Positions 43,113-54,992 are shown, counted from the stretch's first letter. The stretch is 64,000 bases of DNA from Oncomelania hupensis (GCA_036898135.1 CM072526.1:53414399-53478398); one strand, 5' to 3'. Translations and numbers: made by a program. Notes: a model not told the origin generated them from the sequence alone.

Positions 43113-45924
43113 ATGGCCACGCGGGATGCCCGTGCCGCGAAGCGTCGGGAGGCTAGAACCCGAACTGAGACGGAGCTGGACAGTCAACACTCGGACGATG
43201 AGGGCTCGGTGACGGGGTTACTTGAGGAGGCTTCCGCAGTGAGTAACCAAATGACTATGCCTAAAATGTATGCTAAATCACCCAGTGCACGGGGCAAGGT
43301 CGAAGTCGAGCTCGGCGATAGCGAGAGATTCAGGCAGATTGGGGAAAGTCTAGGGTTCAGAGACGGGGCGTTGGCGCAGTACATCATGGGTGAGATGAGG
43401 AGGGAGGAAGAGCGGAGAGAGAAAGAAGAAGAGCGGAGAGAGAGAAGATTAGAAGGGAGAAGACCGGCGTCAGCTGGAGCTTAGGCTCGAGGCAGAAAGA
43501 GCAGCGAGGGAAGACGAGCGGAGACTTTTGGAACTTAGACTAGAGACAGAAAGGGTAACCAAAGACGCAGAGAGAGCCATGCTAGAATTGAGGCTGAACG
43601 AAGAACGAAGAGCTAGAGAGGAAGACAGAGCTGATCAGAGAGAGAGAGGGAGAATAGGGCTCGAGATAGAGGGGCGAACTACTCTGTCAAGCTGAAACCC
43701 TTGGAAGAGAGAGAGGACGTAGAGGCTTACCTCCAGATGTTTGAGCGAGTAGCCGAGATTCAGGGTTGGAGAAGGGAGGTATGGGCGGTTAGGCTAGCGC
43801 CTTTGTTACAAGGGGAAGCCCGGGATGCAAACTTGTTTTTTCCAACCTAGTTCCAGTCACTTTCCCGAAAAAGGCAATTACCGAAGTCGAACGAAGCTCT
43901 CCGAGTCGAGCGGAGCTATCCGATGTTTTACGAACGAATGCTGGCAGGACTACGTGAAACCACAGGCTGGGAATTCTCGTCTTTCGTAGGCCTCAATTAC
44001 ATACGATACTACGTACGTATTTAGGAGTTTACAAAGACAAAAGAAAAGACTTCAGAGCCTGTGGTGAAACATCCGTGCATAAAAATAGCCGCTGCTAGAT
44101 CTAATTCTATTTCGATCTGCACAGCTTCAAGCTCAAGTCGAGATTTGCATTTTGAAGAAGTTATTATTATTATTATTATTTTATGATGAATAATATACTG
44201 ACATAATTAGTAATAAGGAGTAAAAGTAATACATAACACATAAAGCACACATACAACGATTTCACATCTATATCAACAATAAAACCATGACAAAACTTCA
44301 AAGCGCTATGGATACGTTGATGTCACTTCAGCACAACAAGGCAAAGCAAGTTTATAATGGTCTCAAAAAACAGTTACATTTTTATTGCAAGCACCAAAGC
44401 AATTATTTATTTAACTAATATTATTCTTTTTAACTGATACAGTACATTTGTTATATGTATCTCAATGATATGTATTTTAATGAGAAACACGTATTAAAAA
44501 CATGTTGCGTGGCGGGCGGCAAACTTGTTTTTTCCAACTTATGCATCATTTCGTAACACATCGGAGAGCTTCGTTCGACTTCGGTGATTGCCTTTTTGGG
44601 CGAATGACTGGAACTAAGTTGGAAAAAACAAGTTTGCGCCCGGGATACCTATCTTCGACTGACGCCTGAACAAGCGCAGGATTTCGACGCCGTGAGAAAC
44701 GCGCTGTTGAAACGATTCAGGAAAGATGCCGACTACTATCGTAGGCAGTTTCGGGAGGCCAAGAAGGAAGCTGCAGAAACATTTCCTCAGCTAGTGGTTA
44801 GACTAGGATCGCTTGTGAAGAAGTGGTTTTCGCTAGCGGGAAAGGATATCACCGACGTAGCACAGGTACTGGACACCTTCATCGGGGAACAGCTATTCTC
44901 CATCATGATCACGGAGTTAGAGATCTTCGTGAGGGAAAACCTACCTGCAACGAGCAATGAGGCAGCAGAGTTGGCGCAGCGAGTGGTAGATGCGAAACGA
45001 GCAGCGTCAGCACCGGCACCCGTACTACCCAGTCAACGACGCAGTTTCCCTAGACGACCGGAAGCTACTCAGCAGCCTAGTAACCGGGGAAGTCAGGTTC
45101 AGAAGGTAGGAAGGACAGAAGGGGGTAGTGGGGTACGTCGTTGCTACCGATGTGGGTCAGAGAAACACGTAGTCAAAGATTGCAAGGTCAAACCTCAGTC
45201 AGTGAGCCAGGTTACTGTGGGGCGTACTATTTCCACAGAGACCGCGCCTCAGACTAGCGTGTGCGCAATCAGACCGTATAATCCATGGGGCCAAGGTAGG
45301 GCGAATGGGCAGGACGTTCGGGTGTTGAGAGATACGGGGGCGGAGATAGGGGCAGTCATAGGGGCAGTCGCGGGCAGATTAGTCAAACCAGCAGATTTGA
45401 CGGGCCGGGCTGTGGAGATTTGCTTGGCGAATCGATCGAACGTGGGTCTGTTACCTACAGCTTGGGTGGAGGTGGATTGTGCGCTGGTCAGGGGGAAGGT
45501 GGAGTTGGTGGTTTTTGAGGACGGGCCCGATGTTATCCTGGGTAACTGGGTAACTTTTGCTAACGGGGAGAAGAGTCCTGTTTCTTTGTTTGGGGGTGAG
45601 TGCGCGATGGCTGCAGCAGTGCAGACCCGGGCGCAAGAGAAGGCGGAGAAGAAGAGGGAAGTACCGTTAGCGGTGGTCGAAGCATCCCAGATTTCTGTTA
45701 GTACACCCGAGCTTATTGCCATGCAGGAGACTGACGAGACGCTCGCGAAGGCGAGAACGTTGGCACAGAGTGGTGGGGCCATAGCGTCGGGTAGGGCTTC
45801 GGCAGAGTTTCGCAAGAAGAAGGGGGTGTTGTACCGGGTACATACCAAGCGAGGTAGCCAGGTGACGCAACTGGTAGTCCCGAAACAGTTGAGAGGGGGG
45901 GGGGATCCTTCAGTTAGCTCATGA
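43113..45924 (+). pseudogene. Gypsy-3 Gag and protease (frameshifted, MITE-interrupted)
   Basis: The likely Gag start is ATG 43113 (MATRDARAAKRREA). A segment similar to the gypsy-1 Gag start follows (RFRQIGESLGFRDGALAQYI), then a long Glu/Arg coiled coil that shifts frame near 43465 and again near 43675. Capsid sequence (LEEREDVEAYLQMFERVAEI) is cut by the MITE at 43827-44637. It resumes in the same frame at 44641 (RLTPEQAQDFDAVRNALLKR), with a CCHC knuckle CYRCGSEKHVVKDC (about 45142-45183) and the protease motif LRDTGAEIG (about 45327). A long G-run at 45893-45902 ends the frame just before integrase. The short frames at 43184 and 45249-46112 on the other strand are artefacts. Confidence 0.88.
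43827..44637 (+). mobile_element. MULE-like MITE inserted in gypsy-3 gag
   Basis: An 811-bp element starts GCAAACTTGTTTTTTCCAA and ends with its inverse. It is flanked by a perfect 9-bp duplication GCCCGGGAT (43818-43826, 44638-44646). The terminal ~75 bp at each end are inverted copies. The last ~121 bp (44517-44637) are themselves bounded by the same short inverted ends, as if a smaller element sits at the right edge. There is no transposase. A 9-bp duplication with long inverted ends is typical of Mutator-like elements; the assignment is an inference. Confidence 0.85.
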
Positions 45925-46980
45925 TCCACCCATGGCTGGGCATTTAGGAGGGAAGCGTACCAGGGAACGTATCTGGGGAACATTCTACTGGCCGGGGATG
46001 TGTGCCGAAGTACGGAGGTACTGCGCAAGTTGTCCTGAATGTCAGAAAGTAGTACCGAGGGGAAGAGTGAGAAAGGTGCCACTACAGCAACTTCCGCTGG
46101 TGGACGAGCCATTCCAACGAGTAGCCATAGACATTGTGGGACCCATTAGACCGAAGTCAGATCGGGGTAACATGTACATCTTAGTGGTAGTCGATTACGC
46201 CACACGCTACTCCGAGGCTGTACCGCTCAAGGGCATAGAGGCAGAGAGGGTGGCAGAAGCGCTGTGGGAGATTTGGTCGAGGGTGGGGGTTTCTAGGGAG
46301 GTTTTGACAGATCAAGGGACGCAATTCATGTCTGAGGTCATGCGGGAGATGAACAGACTACTGTCAATCCATGGGAAAGCCACCACTCCTTATCATCCGC
46401 AGTGCAACGGACTGGTTGAGCGATTCAACGGGACACTAGTGTCCATGCTCAAGAAACTAGCGACGGAGCAACCTACAGCGTGGGACCGCTACATTCCGGC
46501 ATTACTGTTCGCTTATCGTGAGGTAGCACAAGAATCCACGGGGTCCTCTCCATTTGAGTTGCTATATGGAAAAACTGTGCGAGGGCCGATGGCTGTGCTA
46601 CGGGATTTGTGGACCAAGGAGACGCAAGAGGAGGAAGTGAAACTGAGTAGCCAGTACGTGGTGGATTTGCGCAACCGCATCGAGGAGACGTGCAAGTTAG
46701 CGCAAGCGAACCTGAAAACTGCGTCAGCCAAACAGAAGCGACACTTCGACAAGAAGGCGAAACGGCGTGTGTGTTGCTGCCAGAGAAGAGAAACAAGTTA
46801 CAGTTAGCATGACGAGGACCGTACGAAGTAATTGAGCGTGTGGGCGATTGCGACTACCGTATCAAGATGCGCGGAAAGAGCAAGCTGTTTCATGCCAATC
46901 TCTTGAAGATATTCCACACCAGAGCAAAGTCCGGTAAGGCAGAAGAGAGGAAGTCAAAACAGCAGTTTAGTGGGAGAATT
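45903..46980 (+). pseudogene. Gypsy-3 integrase
   Basis: Zinc domain with AHDPPMAGHLGGKR then CASCPEC, core with VAIDIVGP, LTDQGTQF and the Glu in GLVERFNGTL, then SPFELLYGK. A shift or small deletion at about 46765 and a TGA at 46808-46810 break the C-terminal part. That part resumes as RGPYEVIERVGDCDY and LFHANLLKIFHTR up to about 46980. This GPY-bearing C-terminus identifies it as Ty3/gypsy-type. No RT follows. Confidence 0.88.
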
Positions 46981-47350
46981 TACGGGAGAAGAGAATATAG
47001 GTGAAAGGACCAATAAGACAGAAACATGACAAAAGAGAAGAAAAAGGGGTAGGCAACTTTGTCACCCAGCCAGAGAGAGGCATGGGGTCCACCCCCGGCG
47101 CGCGGAGCCGAGCCCGTGGGGGCAGCTAGTGTGTCAGTGAATCTTTTACCATTTTCTGTGTCAGTGAATCTTTTACCATTTTCTCCCTATCTCTATAACC
47201 CTATCCGCACACAGACCGGGCTAAACATATGAATGTATTAAGATTAGTCATAGGGTGATTATACTAGCTGATCTCCGCAGACATAGACGAGTGGGTAATA
47301 GCATTCCATTGTGCAGAGCCCATTAACAATAGTCCCACCGTCACATTTAC

Positions 47351-47868
47351 ACATTAGCATTTCGCTATGGTATACTTTGTTAAGATGAGCATAATTATTA
47401 TCGACCATATTTAATAGTTGCGTCCCTTGATTTGCTTTTGTTTAGTTTTCAGCAGGAGGCTAATAATAGTTTTCTAGCATAGAACCATGGACCAAGGAAT
47501 ACAAGTAGACACTGTTATATACTGTACATAGGCCTAATCTACATTATATCTTATAACTCAGTCTCCGCGCAGCGAAGAAGCGTCACTAGCTGAATATAAT
47601 TATTAGGCCTGTATTGTTTGTTTTATACGTAAATAAATGTATAAACTATATCTATTCTAGATCTAATTAATAATATTTAAGCCCATACTTTATAATATTC
47701 GAATCTGTAAATTTCCGGAGAAGGACGAGAGGGGCTCTAATTAGCGAAATCTATTTTTTTTCATAACTCGAGATAGGGTTAAATTAATAGTTAGTTCTTC
47801 AGTGCTTACAGGGTCCAGCGGACTGCAAAGAGCCGAGTCAGGACCACAAAATCAAGACTACAACTTCG
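47351..47868. other. A/T-rich, with LINE-tail relic
   Basis: Nothing coding is recognised. At 47811-47847, GGGTCCAGCGGACTGC and GAGCCGAGTCAGGACC are a diverged inverse of the LINE/dispersed-repeat tail. Confidence 0.4.
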
Positions 47869-47869
47869 C

Positions 47870-47946
<77 letters not shown>

Positions 47947-48037
47947 TATTTATTTAGTAAAATCTTTAATTTATTTATTTATTTTGTTTGTTTGTTTGTT
48001 TGTTTGTTTGTTTGTTTGTTTGTTGTTGTTGTTGTTG

Positions 48038-48090
<53 letters not shown>
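47869..48090. repeat. (AGT)n, (TTTG)n and (TTA)n microsatellites
   Basis: An AGT run (about 47869-47946) is followed by TTTA/TTTG tetranucleotides (about 47983-48023), then TTG and TTA triplets to about 48090. Confidence 0.95.
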
Positions 48091-48098
<8 letters not shown>

Positions 48099-48269
48099 AT
48101 ACTTCTTTTATTTTTTAGAATAGTGTGCTGCTGTGCGTGCTTAATGATGTAAATTTGGTCAGTGACGTTTTGTTTGTTTTTGCTGAAGTTGGGTTTTGCC
48201 CGAAATATTCAGATGGTCTAACTGGTTATATTTTCTTATCGATTTACCAAAGTTTCAGATGATTTACTC

Positions 48270-48907
48270 TATCAGTTACAAAGAATAATATTAGTTAAAT
48301 AAATAATTGCTTTGGTGCTTGCAATAAAAATGTCACTGTTTTTGAGACCATTATAAACTTGCTTTGCCTTTTTGTGTTGAAGGGACATCAACGTGTCCAT
48401 AGCGCTTTGAAATGTTGTCATGGTTTTATTGTTGATATAGATGTGAAATATTGTTTATGTGCGCATTATGTGTTATGTATTATTTTTACTCTTTATTATT
48501 AATTGTGTCAGTATATTAATCATCGTAAAATAATAATAATAATACTAACTGCTTCAAAATGCGAATCTCGACTTGACTTACAGCTTAATTCGAAACAGAA
48601 TTAGATCTAGAAGCAACAGCGGCTATTTTTATGCAAGGATGTTTCACGTAGTCCTGCAAGCATTCGTTCGTAAAACTACTTATAACAGCCAGACCAAATG
48701 GTCTGGTAAATATGTATGATGAGGGCTCTTTAGCCCAATTTTATTGTCCTTAACTTTTCATAAAATATAGGACGTAAAGCCTCGTTTTTCCTTCCTTCCT
48801 TCGTAAAACATCGGATAGCGTCGCTCGACTTGGAGAGCTTCGTTCGACTTCGGTAATTGCTTTTTTCGGCGAATGACTCGAACTAGTTTGGAAAAAAACA
48901 AATTCGC
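48270..48907 (-). mobile_element. MULE-like MITE, second copy (inverted, interrupted)
   Basis: The internal part (48290-48660) is the reverse complement of 44080-44440 in the gag-inserted MITE, and 48810-48907 is the terminal inverted end (GCGAATTTGTTTTTTTCCAA on the minus strand). A 123-bp insertion at 48677-48799 separates them. The left end is not defined. Confidence 0.8.
48677..48799. mobile_element. 123-bp insertion with 10-bp duplication
   Basis: It is bounded by TTCGTAAAAC on both sides (48667-48676, 48800-48809). It contains an 18-bp palindrome CCAGACCAAATGGTCTGG and ends in CTTCC repeats. The class is unknown; it may be a very small non-autonomous element. Confidence 0.6.
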
Positions 48908-49076
48908 GAGGCATTTTATGCAAGTCGGTGGCAGCGATGTCTTCGCACTAGTAGCCTTGCAGGTCAAATATTTTTATGTCCCTCTTTTGAGGGATAAAAT
49001 GAAAATAACAGCTCGGGTTGAGCCGTGTTCTAAAGGTGGTGGCCGAGAGACGGAAGTTAAATACTCCGCTCAGCTA

Positions 49077-49143
<67 letters not shown>
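49077..49143. repeat. (ATT)n microsatellite
   Basis: A perfect run of about 67 bp sits directly at the truncated 5' edge of the RTE-like LINE. Confidence 0.96.
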
Positions 49144-49145
<2 letters not shown>

Positions 49146-51415
49146 GAAACGCTTCAGATCAAGCATCAACATTGGCAGGACACGCACTTTTCCAGGAGCA
49201 GACATTGGAAGTGACCACGATCTCGTGATGATGTCTTTCCGGCTCCATTTGAAGAGAGTAAATACAGCAAAGTGCACTAGGCTGAAGTTCGACCTGGACA
49301 AACTGCAAGACCCGGAAGTGGCAAAAATATTTCAGGCCACAATTGGAGGGAAATTTGCACCACTGCTTATTTTGGGGGCAGGCGAAGTAGATGTCAACGC
49401 CATGACCAATACCTTCAACTCAGCTGTAACAGATGCCGCCACTGAGATCCTTGGCAAGCACCGACCAAAGAAGAAGCCGTGGATCACACCTGAACTTTTG
49501 GATCTGTGTGATAAACGAAGAGAGTTAAAAAAGAAAAAGAACACCTCACAGGGAGCTGATGTCTACCGAAAAATCAACAATGACATCCGAAAAGGCATGC
49601 GCACAGCAAAGGAGAACTGGATAGAAGATCAATGCCAGGAAATAGAGAACAATCTGAACAAGAACAACAGCAAGAAGGCCTACCAGACTGTGAAGCGGCT
49701 GACAAGTGTTAAACAGCCCAAAGTCTCCACTATCCAAAGCAAGTCTGGCATATGCCTTACAGAAGAACAAGAAGTCTTGGACAGATGGACAGAGTACTGC
49801 TCTGACCTTTACAACCATACACCAAATGGAGACCCATCAGTTCTAGCATGTCCCGAGAGCAGAGAAGAAGAAGAAATCCTCCCAATTCTCCGGGAAGAAG
49901 TTGAGGCAGCAGTGCAATCGCTGAAGAAAGGGACGTCAGCGGGAGTGGACAACATACCAGCGGAACTGCTTACAAGCAGGAGGAGAAGCGATGACTGATG
50001 CTCTCACCATTATCTGTAACAAGATCTGGCAGAGTGGGGAATGGCCTACACCATGGACCCAGTCGCTTGTCATCACTCTTCCCAAAAAAGGTAACCTTCA
50101 GGAGTGTGAAAATTACCGCACCATCAGCCTCATCAGCCATCCCAGCAAGGTCCTCCTGAAAATAATACTCAACAGGTTGAAACCACAAGCTGGACAAATC
50201 ATAGCTGAAGAACAAGCAGGATTCGTGGCAGGGCGAAGTACCACTGAACAGATTTTCAACCTCAGAATAATCTGTGAGAAATACCTACAGCACCAACAAC
50301 ATCTATATCATGTGTTCATAGACTTCAAGAAGGCATTTGACCGAGTCTGGCATGCAGCTCTATGGGCAACCATGAAAGTGTACAACATCAGCCCTAAAAT
50401 TATAGAAGTCATCAAAAGCCTGTATGACAAGGCTACCAGTGCAGTCCTCCATAACAGCGTCATCGGGAACTGGTTCAGAACAACAATCGGTGTGCGTCAA
50501 GGATGCCTACTCTCTCCAACACTCTTCAACATCTTCCTAGAGCGCATCATGTCAGATGCTCTTGCAGATCACGAAGGCACAGTCAGCATAGGGGGCAGAG
50601 CAATCTCCAATCTTCGTTTTGCGGATGATATTGATGGATTGGCTGGAGAGGAACAAGAACTTGAACAGCTTGTACAGAGGCTTGACACCACCTCCAGAGC
50701 TTATGGAATGGAAATAAGTGCAGAGAAGACCAAAATGATGACCAACAACACTAATGGCATAAACACGGACATCAAAGTACAAGGCCAATCCCTCAACACA
50801 GTGCACAGCTTCAAATATTTAGGAGCCATTGTGTCAGACAATGGGTCTCGACAGGAAGTCCTCTCCAGGATCGCACAAACAACTGCTGCCCTGACAAGGT
50901 TGAAGCCCATTTGGAAAGACAGAACCATCAGTCTACATTCCAAAGTAAGACTGCTGCGCTCTCTGGTCATCTCCATCTTCCTATATGCTTGCGAAGCATG
51001 GACCCTCACAGCAGATCTCCAACGAAGAATACAAAGCATGGAGATGAGGTGCTACAGAAGACTTCTGTGCATTTCCTATACCCAACACATCACCAACGAC
51101 GAAGTCCGACAGACCATCACACAAGCCATTGGACAACACGATGACCTGCTCACAGTGGTGAAGAAACGGAAACTCCGATGGTATGGCCACGTCACCAGAT
51201 CATCAGGCCTTGCAAAGACCATTCTGCAAGGCACAGTGAAAGGAGGTAGAAGAAGGGGGAGACCGAAAAAGAGGTGGGAGGACAACATTCGAGAATGGAC
51301 TGGTTTGACACTGAGCGAAGCCATGAGGGCTGCTGAGGACAGAGAAAGATGGAGTATGCTGGTTAAACGATCATCTGTGGTGCCCCTACGACCTTCGGGT
51401 TATGGGACAGGATAG
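49144..51415 (+). mobile_element. RTE-like LINE copy 1 (endonuclease tail, RT, C-terminus)
   Basis: A 5'-truncated non-LTR retrotransposon. The first frame begins at the end of the APE-type endonuclease (FPGADIGSDHDLVM, the SDH active-site block) and runs through AGVDNIPAELL. One extra base at about 49970 shifts the frame. The second frame (49991-51415) carries the rest of RT: NYRTISLISHPSK, GFVAGRSTTEQIF, motif A FIDFKKAFD, motif B GVRQGCLLSPTLFN, and catalytic FADD, then a C-terminal WYGHVTRSSG and RRRGRPKKRWEDNI. It ends in TAG and a short (GGATA)n tail. Apart from the single shift the RT is intact. Clade by motif resemblance: RTE/RTEX-like. Confidence 0.92.
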
Positions 51416-51840
<425 letters not shown>

Positions 51841-52201
51841 GAGTATCTGACCTTTCCCACAATATGCAAGCCCTCGCAATCTTCTCCCTAAAAAACTTCA
51901 ATCATTGCAATCATTCTAAACAATCTCCAGACGAACACCGTCTTTCGTGCTCCACAAAGAGCAAAGCTGATATTTCCCGTCTTCGGCGACATTCTATTTA
52001 TTTATTTTTTTAAGGGAGGGTGGAGGGGGGGAGGGGAAGGGGGCGTCACGAGCGGAAGAAATGAAAAGAAAGAAAACGATATTCCTAATGGATAATATAA
52101 TGGATTACGACAGGAGTGCCCAATCGACTGGTCCATCGTGAAGGCAGTGTGACTGAGTAGATTGCTTAGCAGTAAAAAAAATTGACGTCAGCCTATTATA
52201 T

Positions 52202-52244
<43 letters not shown>

Positions 52245-52553
52245 CTGCATTTTGGTGGTAGGTAGATCATTTTGGCATGGTCATTTTAAAATTACCTCGC
52301 ATGATGAAAAAGTCATAGTATGGGCAACCCTGGCTTACGTTGACGTTTTAGCAAAAAGACAAATAGTCAAAGTTCCGTCCTTTTGCTTGCTTATTCCGAC
52401 TCGCGCCAGCGCTTCAAACTACCGCAAACGCCGTCGTTGAAGCCCTCCGATTCGAAAGGTGTGGCAAAGCTCAGTACATATTTTGGGAGCAAAGGAGGTA
52501 ATTATTATTTTCATAATTTAATCTTACAAGTAAATAACATATCGTATCCTATC
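51841..52553. other. No gene; one AT microsatellite
   Basis: The only clear feature is an (AT)n run at about 52205-52242. No homology was recognised in the rest, including the short frame at 52240-52440. Confidence 0.4.
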
Positions 52554-54860
52554 CTATTCTATCCCATAACTCGGAGGTCGTAGGGGCACCACAGATGATC
52601 GTTTAACCAACGTACTTCATCTTTCCCTGTCCTCAGCAACCCTGATTGTTTCGCTCAGTGTCAAACCAGTCCAGTCTCGAATGTTGTCATCCCACCTCTT
52701 TTTCGGTCTCCCCCTTCTTCTACCTCCTTGCACTTTACCTTGCATGATGGTCTTTGCAAGACCTGATGATCTGGTGATGTGGCCATACCATCGGAGTTTC
52801 CGTTTTTTCACTACTGTGAGCAGGTCATCGTGTTGTCCAATGGCTTGTGTGATGGTCTGTCGGACTTCGTCGTTGGTGATCTTCTGGGTATAGGAAATGC
52901 CCAGAAGTCTTCTGTAGCACCTCATCTCCATGCTTTGTATTCTTCGTTGGAGAACTGCTGTGAGGGTCCATGTTTCGCAAGCATATAGGAAGATGGAGAT
53001 GACAAGGGAGCGCAGCAGCCTTACCTTGGACTGTAGACTGATGGTCCTGTCTTTCCAAATTGGCTTCAACCTCGCCAGGGCAGCAGTTGTTTGTGCGATC
53101 CTGGAGAGGACTTCCTGTCGGGACCCATTGTCTGATACAATGGCTCCTAAATATTTGAAGCTATGCACTGTGTTGAGGGATTGGCCTTGGACTTTGATGT
53201 CAGTGTTGATGCCATGGGTGTTGTTGGTCATCATTTTGGACTTCTCTGCACTTATTTCCATTCAATAGGCTCTGGAGGTTGTGTCAAGCCTCTGTACCAG
53301 CCGTTCAAGTTCTTGTTCCTCTCCAGCCAATCCATCAATGTCATCCGCAAAACGAAGGTTGGAGATTGCTCTTCCCCCTATGCTGACTGTGCCTTCGTGA
53401 TCTGCAAGGGCATATGACATGATGCGCTCTAGGAAGATGTTGAAGAGTGTTGGAGAGAGTAGGCATTCCTGACGCGCACCAATTGTTGTTCTGAACCAGT
53501 TTCCGATGGCGCTGTTGTGGAGGACTGCACTGGTAGCCTTGTCATACAGGCTTTTGATGACTTCAACAATTTTAGGGCTGATGTTGTACACTCTCATGGT
53601 TGCCCCACAGAGCTGCATGCCAGACTCGGTCAAACGCCTTTTTGATGTCTACGAACACATGATATAGATGTTGGTGCTGTAGGAATTTCTTACAGATTAT
53701 TCTGAGGTTGGAAATCTGTTCCGTGGTACTTCGCCCTGTCCTAAATCCTGCTAAATCCTGCTTGCTCTTTGGCTATGATTTGTTCAGCTTGGGGTTTCAA
53801 CCTGTTGAGTATTATTTTCAGGAGGACCTTGCTGGGATGGCTGATGAGGCTGATGGTGTGGTAATTTTTACATTCCTGAAGGTTACCTTTTTTGGGAAGA
53901 GTGATGACAAGCGACTGGGTCCATGGTGTAGACCACTCCCCCCCCCCACTCTGCCACATCTTGTTACACATAATGGTGAGTCCGTCGATCATCGCTTCTC
54001 CTCCTGCTTGAAGCAGTTCCGCGGGTATGTTGTCCACTCCCGCTGACTTCCCCTTCTTCAGCGATTGCGCTGCTGCCTCAACTTCTTCTCGGAGAATTGG
54101 GAGGATTTCTTCTTCTTCTTTGTTCTCTGGACATGCTAGAACTGATGGGTCTCCGTTTGGTTTGTGGTTGTAAAGGTCAGAGCAGTACTCTGTCCATCTG
54201 TCCAAGACTTCTTGTTCTTCTGTAAGGCATAAGCCACTTGCTTTAAATCGTGGAGACCTTGGGCTGTTTAACACTTGTCAGCGGCTTCACAGTCTGGTAG
54301 GCCTTCTTGCTGTTGTTCTTGTTCAGACTGTTCTCTATTTCCTGGCATTGAGCTTCTATCCAGTTCTCCTTTGCTGTGCGCATGCCTTTTCGGATGTCAT
54401 TGTTGATTTCTTGGTAGGCATCAGCTCCCTGTCAGGTGTTCCTTTTCTTTTTCATCTCTCTTTGTTTATCACACAGGTCCAAAAGTTCAGGTGTGATCCA
54501 CAGCTTCTTCTTTGACCGGTGCTTTCCAAGGATCTCCGTGGCGGCATTTGTCACAGCTAAGTTGAAGGTGGTGGTCATGGTGTTGACATCTACTTCACCA
54601 GCTCCCAAAATGAGCAGTGGTGCAAATTTCCCTCCAATTGTGGCCTGAAATATTTCTGTCACCTCCGGATCTTGCAGTTTGTCCAGGTCGAACTTCAGTC
54701 TAGTGCACTTTGCTGTGTTTACTCTCTTCAAGTGAAGCCGGAAAGACATCATCACAAGATTGTGGTCACTTCCGATGTCTGCTCCTGGAAAAGTGCGTGT
54801 CCTGCCAGTAGTAATGCTTGATCTGAAGCGTTTCTTGACCATCATTAACATTTACCGAGT
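52554..54860 (-). mobile_element. RTE-like LINE copy 2 (inverted, degenerate)
   Basis: The same family and same 5' truncation zone as copy 1, on the opposite strand. Segments in order: endonuclease tail (54851-54432), linker to RT fingers (54274-53741, GVDNIPAELLQAGGEAM), palm (53633-53262, FADD present), thumb and C-terminus (53261-52554). At least three frameshifts and two nonsense changes separate them. It is older than copy 1. The two copies form a 2.3-kb inverted repeat with a 1.1-kb spacer. Confidence 0.92.
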
Positions 54861-54917
54861 ACGTCCCTTTAATAGAATTTTGCAAACCCTCCCCCAAAAA
54901 CTAACTGATCCTCTCCT

Positions 54918-54919
<2 letters not shown>

Positions 54920-54992
<73 letters not shown>

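Larger units (their letters stand above)
40748..47030 (+). mobile_element. Gypsy-3: truncated LTR retrotransposon (5' LTR to integrase)
   Basis: A + strand element with a 5' LTR, primer-binding site, gag, protease and integrase. Reverse transcriptase, RNase H and the 3' LTR are absent. Integrase follows protease directly, as in gypsy-1 and gypsy-2, so the intact parent probably had the same IN-before-RT order. The gag gene is split by a MITE. Coding similarity ends near 46980. The right limit (about 47030) is approximate. Confidence 0.88.
36320..47123 (-). mobile_element. I/Nimb-like LINE with RNase H, split by later insertions
   Basis: A non-LTR retrotransposon on the minus strand inserted in the solo LTR with a 13-bp duplication AGCTAGTGTGTCA (36307-36319 and 47124-47136). 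LINE-derived parts are 36320-36682, 38790-40747 and probably the G/C-rich end near 47040-47123. The rest is inserted LTR elements. Endonuclease and ORF1 regions are missing, apparently deleted together with the 3' part of gypsy-3. The 3' end carries the 45-bp tail shared with the dispersed repeat at 4008-4580. Confidence 0.85.
30165..47345 (+). mobile_element. Solo LTR of the gypsy-1 family, expanded to 17 kb by nested insertions
   Basis: It begins TGTCACGAGAGG at 30165 and ends CCACCGTCACA at 47345, with the duplication TTTAC on both sides (30160-30164, 47346-47350). It is diverged from the gypsy-1 LTRs but collinear with them in three pieces: 30165 to about 31265, about 36195-36319, and 47124-47345. 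Between the pieces lie a ~4.9-kb insertion with a foldback element and a LINE of 10.8 kb including its own insertions. The original LTR would be about 1.45 kb. Confidence 0.88.

Noticed and set aside
45249..46112. 287-residue minus-strand frame over gypsy-3 protease and integrase
   Set aside because: Antisense of clear Gag-Pol coding sequence.
30003..48907. The MITE ends at 30003 and 48907 as one element spanning the whole nest
   Set aside because: Flanking bases show no matching duplication, and the internal sequences next to each end do not prove they are opposite ends of one copy.
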